The translations under genes and the position numbers were made by a program. The notes under the pieces are model-generated. The model was not told where the DNA came from and searched no databases. It worked only from the letters and a program-made list of their open reading frames with translations. A DNA stretch of 41,886 bases from Pseudomonadales bacterium. Its GTDB lineage: Bacteria > Pseudomonadota > Gammaproteobacteria > Pseudomonadales > Azotimanducaceae. Location: positions 1 to 41,886 of the forward strand of contig JAFMIA010000008.1 of NCBI GenBank assembly GCA_017854255.1. Direction: 5' to 3'. Positions 35,800 to 41,886 of the stretch are shown piece after piece (the first letter of the stretch is position 1; every line of letters starts with the position of its first letter).

Positions 35800-35863
35800 A
35801 CGACTTCCTGATTCGCGCATTGCGGGCCACCGGTACGCGTCCGCTTTCTATGACGCCATAGTA

Positions 35864-36418
35864 TCAGAGTCGCACTCTAATTTGAGCCCGGAGCATCGCT
35901 CGGTTGGGTCTGCCGAAATTGCTGGCATCTTTTGAGTAATCGACATCTACTTGGAGGTGATTCGTCGGCTCAAAACGAACCCCTAACGAATGGGTTTCTT
36001 GGTCAAACTTCTGATTACCGAGTTCAAACACAAAACGTTGCAAGTAGGCCGTCCATTCACTGTAGCCATAGGTCCATTCCACCTCAAGCAGGCTTCGGCG
36101 AGCATCAACCGGGCCATTGTGGCCGTTAGAGATCTGACCTTTTAGCGTCCAGCGCTTGATGTCAATCCGGCCATCAACTGCCACGCGATCCCGCTTGCTG
36201 GTCAACCCACTGCCCTGCCAGAGCTCGCCCTGAACAACCGTCAAACCGAGGTTGTACCAATGATTCATCTCAGTTGAAAACCGCGCGGTCAACAAATAAG
36301 GATCGCCGTCATTGCGCCACTCGTTACCACTACCGCGGGTGAGCGTCACATCATATTTCAATTTACCTGCCGCACCATCGAGCATCACCCCTAACTGTTT
36401 TATGCCCGGGAGCCCACA
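35864..36418 (-). pseudogene. Truncated outer-membrane beta-barrel (porin-like) gene
   Basis: The open part encodes 174 residues of alternating amphipathic strands ending RAQIRVRL, clearly the C-terminal portion of a barrel, without any signal peptide. In the same frame, porin-like sequence continues upstream of the first GTG (PGIKQLGVMLDGAAGKLKYD) until a TGA at 36419-36421. Family members begin far upstream of this point, so the gene has lost its N-terminal half. The region upstream in frame has further stops and only vague similarity. It probably is a decaying relic; a short functional protein is unlikely without an export signal. Confidence 0.7.
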
Positions 36419-36674
36419 TCATCGATTTGACCGCCTTATGCCAAAGACACCGCTTTGGTCTCGCACATTTGGCAGTCAAAATCCCTCATTTCGCAGAGAC
36501 GTTGAAAAGAGACCTTGAAACAAGAAATTAGCCTGGCGATTGAAACACTCGCTGAGTTGACCTAACAACACGTTAGATGCTCCACTCCGACAGGCCATGA
36601 CGCCCGTCGCCGTCGCGCCCCAACAAAAAATGCCAGACAATGCCTAACCGGGCTTACCACTAAAGGAATGCGCT

Positions 36675-38387
36675 ATGCGAAAAATGAATCAAAGACAAAG
36701 CAACGAGCATCTCTACTCCGGTTTTCAAACCCGCGCCTGGATACTGACGATGCTGATTTTAGCCACGTTGGGTATCCAGGCCGATGAAGACAATACGTTA
36801 CAAAGGCTCCCGCTGATCGATAACAGCGGCACTTATAGCCGCCCGATTTCAACTGCCAATCCGACAACCCAAGCTTATTTTAATCAAGGCTTACGATTTG
36901 CCTGGGGATTTTATTTTCCGGAGGCGATTGCCTCCTACCAAACCGCGAGCGAACTAGACCCAACCCACCCGATGCCCTACTGGGGACTCGCGCATGCGAT
37001 GGGGCCAAACCCCAACAGTCGCTATGCGCGCATGCCCGATGATCCCAAGGGCGAAGGCGCAAAAGCCATTGCCGCCGCGGTTGCCCGTATTGCCCTCGCG
37101 ACTCCGAAAGAGGCCAAACTGATTACGGCGCTTGAGAAACTATACGACCAAGCGCAAAGACCCAGCGCCCAAGATCGTGATACAGCCTATTTGGCGGCGA
37201 TGCGCGATTTAAACCAGCAGTATCCAACTGATCCGGATATTGCGGCCCTGTATGCGGGCGCCTACATGTCGATCCAGCGCTGGGACTACTGGGACAGCGA
37301 AGGCAACCCCAAGTCCGAAACAGCCGAGGTCGCGGCAGCGCTTGAGGGCGTCATCGCAACCGGTATACAACACCCAGGCGTCTTTCACCTCCACATCCAC
37401 CTCATCGAAGCCTCGAGAGCGCCCGAGCGAGCGCTGGTTTCAGCCAACGCGCTCGAAGCCACAATGCCCATTGCCGGACACGTGGTGCATATGCCCGCGC
37501 ATATCTTTGTTCGAACCGGCGACTTTCAGCGCGCGATCACCAACAATCAGCGCGCACTGGCCGTGGATCAAACTCTGAAAGCAATCTGGGGCGATCATCC
37601 CCTTCCCAATCTTGGCACCTACCCGTTGTCCCATCGTATTCACGCCCCGCATGCCATCGATTTCATCCGCTATGCGGCGACCGTTCAAGGCAACTATCAA
37701 ACGGCCATTGAGGCCGCTGAGCAAACCCTCGCACTCCTGCCCAAGCGTGCGGCGCGCAATCCGAGACACCAAAAACAAATCGCAGCACCCTGGTTGGTGC
37801 ACAAAATTTTTGGACAATGGTCGCGGGTTCTGGAGATCAAACGCCCTGCAGAGGGCGCCCCCTATCTGAGCGGCATGTGGGCCTACACACAAGGCAGTGC
37901 GCGCATCGCTCAGAAGGCTTTCAGCCAAGCGCGGGAACATCTGGCGCAGCTTGAAGCCCTGGTGGAACTCAGCCGCCGAGACACCGGCCAGGCTGGAGCG
38001 ACCCCCAATGCGCGCATCTTAGAATTGGCCGCGCTGAGTCTTCGCGGCGAATTGCTTGAGGCAACGGGTGATCTTGACGGCGCCATTAAAGCCTTTGAAG
38101 CGGGCGTTGCGCTGGAGGATCTGAACAATTACACCGAGCCACCCGATTGGCCCCAGCCCCTTCGCCATTATCTTGGCGCCGCCTTGCTCAAAGCGAATCG
38201 GGCAGCGGATGCCGAGGCCGTCTATCGACGAGACCTCCAATGGAATCACAATAACGGCTGGTCGCTCTTAGGGTTGCAGCAAGCGCTCTTGGCACAAGGC
38301 AAGACTGAGGCGGCGAAAGTTGTGGAAACTGCCTTTGATACCGCCTGGCAATACTCAAACATTACGCTTGAGCGCTCCCACCTTTAG
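36675..38387 (+). CDS. Exported TPR-repeat protein
   Basis: A 570-residue protein with a signal-type segment near the N-terminus (RAWILTMLILATLGIQADED, residues about 20-38). TPR-type helical pairs run throughout: YFNQGLRFAWGFYFPEAIASYQTASELDP near residue 70, VHMPAHIFVRTGDFQRAITNNQRAL near 275 and GDLDGAIKAFEAGVALED near 475. The family resembles uncharacterised TPR proteins common in Bacteroidetes and marine proteobacteria that carry the H-MPAHIF-R-G motif. It is preceded by an AAGGA site and stands alone. The partner is unknown. Confidence 0.85.
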   Translation: MRKMNQRQSNEHLYSGFQTRAWILTMLILATLGIQADEDNTLQRLPLIDNSGTYSRPISTANPTTQAYFNQGLRFAWGFYFPEAIASYQTASELDPTHPMPYWGLAHAMGPNPNSRYARMPDDPKGEGAKAIAAAVARIALATPKEAKLITALEKLYDQAQRPSAQDRDTAYLAAMRDLNQQYPTDPDIAALYAGAYMSIQRWDYWDSEGNPKSETAEVAAALEGVIATGIQHPGVFHLHIHLIEASRAPERALVSANALEATMPIAGHVVHMPAHIFVRTGDFQRAITNNQRALAVDQTLKAIWGDHPLPNLGTYPLSHRIHAPHAIDFIRYAATVQGNYQTAIEAAEQTLALLPKRAARNPRHQKQIAAPWLVHKIFGQWSRVLEIKRPAEGAPYLSGMWAYTQGSARIAQKAFSQAREHLAQLEALVELSRRDTGQAGATPNARILELAALSLRGELLEATGDLDGAIKAFEAGVALEDLNNYTEPPDWPQPLRHYLGAALLKANRAADAEAVYRRDLQWNHNNGWSLLGLQQALLAQGKTEAAKVVETAFDTAWQYSNITLERSHL

Positions 38388-38474
38388 ACGGCAGGTCGTT
38401 TTGATGAAAGCCCACCGTCGAGGATTGGGTGGTTCACTCGTTTTTACCGGGTGCTGGCCGCCGTCGCTCCAAAG

Positions 38475-38888
38475 CTATTTGATTTCACAGACTTCAAAAA
38501 CAGGGACCTTGCGAGGCGCTGCATTTACAAGATATTGCTGGAGTTGTTCGCTGTCTTGCGCCCGCTGCGCAAGGCGCACATCGGCGTCGACGCATGAAAG
38601 CGGTTCAATGATTGCCTCAAAGATTCGCCCCTCGTATTCCACAACAATGCGCGGATGCGCGAGCACGTTGAGCGCCCAAATCGGTTGTTTAGGCGAACCG
38701 GCATTCGTCCCAAACAAGAAAATACGCGCGTCTTCAAGCACGGGGATTAAAGGCACATCAAAACGGTTACCCGAGCGTGCCCCCTTGGTTTGCAGAAGAA
38801 TCAATGGTAACCCTTCAAATCCTGACACCTTGCCAGCATTCTGCCGAAACTCAGCGATGACCCTTGGGTTTAGCGTGCGCCAATCCAT
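38475..38888 (-). CDS. Deazaflavin (F420)-dependent nitroreductase/quinone reductase family (DUF385/DDN)
   Basis: A 137-residue protein of the split beta-barrel, DDN-like family. The recognisable pattern is VIAEFRQNAGKVSGFEGLP, followed by LILLQTKGARSGNRFDVPLI, then PIWALNVLAHPRIVVEYEG. In mycobacteria such proteins use F420H2 to reduce nitro compounds or quinones, but the family also occurs in organisms without proven F420 use. An AAGGGG site precedes the ATG. It faces the TPR gene convergently and has no F420-biosynthesis genes nearby. Cofactor use is therefore unproven. Confidence 0.85.
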   Translation of the reverse strand: MDWRTLNPRVIAEFRQNAGKVSGFEGLPLILLQTKGARSGNRFDVPLIPVLEDARIFLFGTNAGSPKQPIWALNVLAHPRIVVEYEGRIFEAIIEPLSCVDADVRLAQRAQDSEQLQQYLVNAAPRKVPVFEVCEIK

Positions 38889-39123
38889 TTTTTATCCCCT
38901 TTGCGAAGGCCTCTTTTTAACAGATCTTAAGCACGTGCGCCTAGCCCGCTTTTCAAAGCGCCTGGCTCTTAAAAAGCAGCTTAGTCTGCGAACGAATGCA
39001 TGATCATTGTCGAGGATCTAACCGATAATTAAGGTAGCAACCTGACAGGAGGTCCTGGCCAGCAGCTTAAGGAAAGCGATCCATTACAGTGACAGAAAAC
39101 TAAACAATCAATGCGAATACCGA

Positions 39124-39147
39124 CTTCGAAAAACACGTTTTTCGAAG
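39124..39147. repeat. Perfect inverted repeat (10-bp stem, 4-nt loop)
   Basis: CTTCGAAAAA and TTTTTCGAAG flank a CACG loop. No T-tract follows on either strand except those inside the stem, so it is not a standard terminator. It is far from the flanking gene ends. Confidence 0.85.
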
Positions 39148-39261
39148 AAACCCTCCCTGTCAGACAGCGGTTAAGCGGCTTGCAATTACCTCGTCGCAGG
39201 TGAGTCGTCTTAGATTCAAACAATATTCACGCGCTAATCTTCCTGATACGAGGATCCAGCA

Positions 39262-39312
39262 ATGCGACTCGGCCATATCAATATCTTTGTGTCCAACCTT
39301 GTGCAATCAGTC
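39262..39312 (+). pseudogene. N-terminal remnant of a VOC/glyoxalase-superfamily gene
   Basis: MRLGHINIFVSNLVQSV is the standard first strand of VOC (glyoxalase/bleomycin resistance/dioxygenase) proteins, including the metal-ligand His5, and follows an AGGA site 7 nt upstream. After about 17 codons the sequence no longer resembles the family in any frame, and the ORF runs on into the next gene out of frame. It looks like a deletion relic whose promoter and ribosome-binding site may now precede the DsbA-like gene. Confidence 0.6.
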
Positions 39313-39413
39313 TTGATCTGCGTAAACGCCACCCAGATTCCCTCGAGCCAGGCGATCGCGATGCACCTTAGAAAACGGTTATGCTTAAGGTCAAGATCAA
39401 TTCAGAGCGCTTT

Positions 39414-40025
39414 ATGGATATTGACTTTTATTGGGATCCTGGCAGCACCAACACCTACTTCGCTTGGCACCTGCTGAAACCCATCGCGGACCTTCATGAC
39501 GCGCGAATCAAACCGCACTGTTTCAATTTGGGATACGTTTTCCGGCAAAACCGGTATGCCTTAACCGATGAACCACTTGCCAAAATGCGGAACCGAAAAC
39601 GGGATCTGATGCGCTGGGCCGCACGCTACGAGCGACCCTTTAGGATCCCGGATCAATTCCCAATCAAAACCAGCCGAATTCTACGAGCCGCCGTTGCCAT
39701 GCGGGCTTGGAATCAGGAAGCGGCCTTTATCGATGCGGTCATGACCCAGTACTGGGAGCAAAATGATCACAGCATTGCAGGCGATGATGCTTTAGTGGCG
39801 CAAGCCCAACAATTTTCGATTCCAGAAGACCAATTTCGGACGGCCTTAACGGCGGATGAAACAGGCCAAATCGTCGTCAACGAAACCCAAGGCGGCTTGG
39901 ATCGAGGCGTTTTTGGGGCACCAACAGTTGTCATCGAGGAGGAGATTTATTGGGGCAAGGATCGGATGGATTTCATTGCACGGCATTTGGAGACGGGGCA
40001 AGCCGAGCAGGCATCGCCGATCTAA
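39414..40025 (+). CDS. DsbA-family / 2-hydroxychromene-2-carboxylate isomerase-like protein
   Basis: A 203-residue thioredoxin-fold protein of the HCCA isomerase/kappa-GST group. It opens IDFYWDPGSTNTYFAW, the position where DsbA has CxxC and HCCA isomerases have a Ser, and no cysteine pair is present, so it is probably a glutathione-dependent isomerase rather than an oxidoreductase. The C-terminal block GVFGAPTVVIEEEIYWGKDR is characteristic. The start is placed at the ATG at 39414 (first strand begins immediately); the ATG at 39381 is an alternative. A VOC remnant lies directly upstream. The substrate is unknown. Confidence 0.85.
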   Translation: MDIDFYWDPGSTNTYFAWHLLKPIADLHDARIKPHCFNLGYVFRQNRYALTDEPLAKMRNRKRDLMRWAARYERPFRIPDQFPIKTSRILRAAVAMRAWNQEAAFIDAVMTQYWEQNDHSIAGDDALVAQAQQFSIPEDQFRTALTADETGQIVVNETQGGLDRGVFGAPTVVIEEEIYWGKDRMDFIARHLETGQAEQASPI

Positions 40026-40169
40026 ACACTGGCGCAAGGCCAACGCTCAGGCGGTTGCGAGTCAAGACGTCGCGCCCTTCGAGACGAGATCGACGCGCTT
40101 TAATTGTTACGCGCGACGCGGCCCTTAAAACAACTGTTCGAGGGGTTTTTTAATGAAAGGAAATTGTTG

Positions 40170-41886
40170 ATGAGGACTTCTGCGCCAATCCATGACGTCG
40201 GTAACCGAAAGGTTTTCGCCCAACCAACTCGTGCCCGCCCCGTGGCCATGCCACGGGCCAACATCGCAACCAGCGCAATGAGCCATTGGCGACGCAGCCT
40301 CTGCGCGAATATCCTCAACCCGCAAGTCAGCGCGCTTTTTAGGCGCTTACCAATTGCTGCAAAACCGCGAACATCGCGCCACGCGGCCCGATGGCCGGGA
40401 TCTATCCGATTTTTAAGCCACACGCGTCTATCGACGTTGCACGCCCTATTTTGGGCGCTGTTACTATCTTGCCAATCCGCGCGGGCAGAATCAGACACCC
40501 CGCCGAGCCTGATGCTCGGTACGTTAACAGTGACCGGTGAAACCCTGAACGAGGAGACGATTGAAGTCTTTCGAGGCATTCCGTTTGCTGCGCCACCGGT
40601 TGGCCCTCTGCGGTGGATGCCGCCCCAACCGCTATCAGGCACCCCGCAGCAATTAACGGCCACGCGCTTTGCACCGGCCTGCTACCAAGGCGAGCACATC
40701 ACCAACTGGTACCAAGGCGTTGTTCAAGATTTTGGCGGTGACCCAAGTGTCGTCAAACCGCCCCAGGTTAGTGAAGACTGCCTATACCTCAACCTTTGGC
40801 GACCTAAGGGCGAAAAGGCGCCTTTGCCAATCGTCGTCTTCATCCACGGCGGCAGTAATCGAGGCGGCTTCAGCTATGAACCCAATTACCTGGGCCATCG
40901 TCTAGCAGCGCAAGGCGTGATCGTTATTACAATCGCTTATCGCGTAGGGGCCTTCGGCTTTTTTTCTCATCCAGCGCTTGCTGATAGCAATTTTGGACTG
41001 CTGGATCAAATTCAAGCCTTACGGTTTATCAAACAACACAGCCAGGCCCTAGGCGGCGACCCCAACCGCATTACGATTATGGGTGAATCCGCTGGCGCCA
41101 ACAGCATTAACTTCCTAATCGCCTCACCCTTAGCACAGGGTCTCTTTCAGCGCGCAATCCATCAGAGTGGCGGCTCGGCCGTAGATCGAGAGACTGACCC
41201 AGCGCCGGCCCGGAAGTTAGGGACTCGCTTAACGCAGCAGCTCACCGGATTAAGCGGTCAGGCGGCGCTGGCGGCGGCAAAACAGCTGCCGCCCAATGAG
41301 GTCCTCGCGGCCGCTGAATCCGTTTATGCCGGTTTTTATTTTGACCCGGTTGAGGACGGCACGAGTATTGTGATGCCGCCACGGCAATCACTGGATACGG
41401 GCGCGGTGGCACCCATCGACCTACTCATCGGCACCAACCGAGATGAATGGCTCATGTACTTAGACCCCAAGCAAAAACTCGATGATTGGTTGGCCGAGCG
41501 TCTGACCGAAACCCAGCGTTCTGCGGTCCTGCCGCTGCTGCCCCAATTTCCATCGGCCACACGAGCGTTGGATGTCCTCATCACGGCCCAAGTCTTCGTT
41601 TGCCCTTCCCTGCGTTTGGCGGCGCATCAAAGCGACATTAAAAAATCAGTGTATGTCTATGAATTCAATAAGATTCGCCCTGGCAAGATGGCGGCATCCA
41701 TGGGCGCATACCACGGGGCAGAACTGCCCTATGTCTTTGATACGCACGACGATTGGCTGCCTACCGATGAAACCGATCGCGCCCTCACGATTCTGATGCA
41801 GCATTACTGGGCGAATTTTATCAAAACCGGCAACCCGAACTCGAGCGCGGCGGTGCCGTGGCCGCCGTATCAAACCAGCTCAGAAC
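40170..41886 (+). CDS. Type-B carboxylesterase, 3' end beyond window
   Basis: An open frame to the window edge with no stop, encoding a carboxylesterase type B (cholinesterase-like alpha/beta hydrolase). Blocks include VFRGIPFAAPPVGPLRW, the oxyanion turn FIHGGSNRGGF, the nucleophile Ser in IMGESAGANS (codon at 41088), and the catalytic His region GAYHGAELPYVF. The sequence ends near PNPNSSAAVPWPPY, so only a few tens of residues are missing. A signal peptide reads ALFWALLLSCQSARA (about 40443-40487), but the first good ribosome-binding site (AAAGGA) precedes the ATG at 40170, which would put about 90 Arg-rich residues before the signal peptide. The true start may be nearer the signal peptide, for example the TTG at 40437. 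Confidence 0.85.
   Translation, partial: MRTSAPIHDVGNRKVFAQPTRARPVAMPRANIATSAMSHWRRSLCANILNPQVSALFRRLPIAAKPRTSRHAARWPGSIRFLSHTRLSTLHALFWALLLSCQSARAESDTPPSLMLGTLTVTGETLNEETIEVFRGIPFAAPPVGPLRWMPPQPLSGTPQQLTATRFAPACYQGEHITNWYQGVVQDFGGDPSVVKPPQVSEDCLYLNLWRPKGEKAPLPIVVFIHGGSNRGGFSYEPNYLGHRLAAQGVIVITIAYRVGAFGFFSHPALADSNFGLLDQIQALRFIKQHSQALGGDPNRITIMGESAGANSINFLIASPLAQGLFQRAIHQSGGSAVDRETDPAPARKLGTRLTQQLTGLSGQAALAAAKQLPPNEVLAAAESVYAGFYFDPVEDGTSIVMPPRQSLDTGAVAPIDLLIGTNRDEWLMYLDPKQKLDDWLAERLTETQRSAVLPLLPQFPSATRALDVLITAQVFVCPSLRLAAHQSDIKKSVYVYEFNKIRPGKMAASMGAYHGAELPYVFDTHDDWLPTDETDRALTILMQHYWANFIKTGNPNSSAAVPWPPYQTSSE

Larger units (their letters stand above)
38889..39413. other. Intergenic region with hairpin and VOC-protein remnant
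   Basis: About 525 bp without an intact gene. It contains a perfect 10-bp hairpin at 39124-39147 and a ribosome-binding site followed by the first codons of a VOC/glyoxalase protein at 39262. No promoter was clearly identified. Confidence 0.5.

Noticed and set aside
39262-39477. A 71-codon ORF as an intact gene
   Set aside because: Only the first 17 codons look like a VOC protein; the rest is out-of-frame to the next gene.
40100-40663. A 187-codon minus-strand ORF
   Set aside because: It is antisense to the carboxylesterase, whose frame has strong family motifs.

Overview
The window looks like a chromosomal segment of a free-living, probably marine, heterotrophic gammaproteobacterium. This is an inference from the mid-range GC, the lipoprotein PstS with a pstSCAB-phoU operon, several oxidative carbon-metabolism genes (SDR, MDR alcohol dehydrogenase, enoyl-CoA hydratase, acyl-CoA ligase, S9 peptidase) and two sulfatase-type enzymes. 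I see no rRNA, tRNA, phage, IS element or CRISPR array. Two genes run off the ends: an Hsp70/YegD-like chaperone at the left edge and a type-B carboxylesterase at the right edge.

Layout. 1-5.2 kb (minus strand): a signal-peptide-bearing TPR-CHAT protease (His1051/Cys1133), a TolC-type outer membrane factor with a TTG start, and the Hsp70 start. 5.4-6.0 kb (plus): a PlsC-type acyltransferase. 6.0-9.4 kb (minus): MFS transporter, SDR and Zn alcohol dehydrogenase in one row. 9.5-10.7 kb (plus): a second MFS transporter. 10.7-13.6 kb (minus): an acyl-CoA ligase overlapping a gene that fuses a PhnZ/TmpB-like HD mixed-valence diiron oxygenase domain to a PhnY-like Fe(II)/2-oxoglutarate dioxygenase domain. 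This would be both steps of an oxidative phosphonate-cleavage pathway in one chain. 13.8-16.2 kb (plus): a CmcJ/NvfI-family oxidoreductase and a GlcD-type FAD dehydrogenase, ending at a strong intrinsic terminator. 16.4-20.4 kb (minus): an S9 peptidase, then a UGSC-family selenoprotein whose in-frame TGA lies exactly at the U of Sec-Gly-Ser-Cys, then an overlapping 363-residue partner gene.

20.4-27.1 kb: a 46-bp (TTTRGGG)n telomere-like G-rich repeat, a GFA-family protein, a porin, and the pstSCAB-phoU operon with a candidate Pho box. 27.3-35.8 kb (all minus): a type I sulfatase, an alkylsulfatase-like MBL protein with an altered metal motif, an SDR, an enoyl-CoA hydratase, a small membrane HEWGH protein, and a receiver-histidine-kinase-like protein with a degenerate ATP-binding domain. 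35.9-41.9 kb: a truncated outer-membrane barrel gene, an exported TPR protein, an F420-type nitroreductase (DUF385), a VOC remnant, a DsbA/HCCA-isomerase family protein and the partial esterase.

Themes: recovery of phosphate (phosphonate oxygenase fusion, Pst/PhoU, porin) and possibly sulfate (two sulfatase-type genes) from organic matter, and oxidation of small carbonyl or acyl compounds. The two observations I rate highest are the selenoprotein split by its Sec codon and the PhnZ-PhnY-like fusion.
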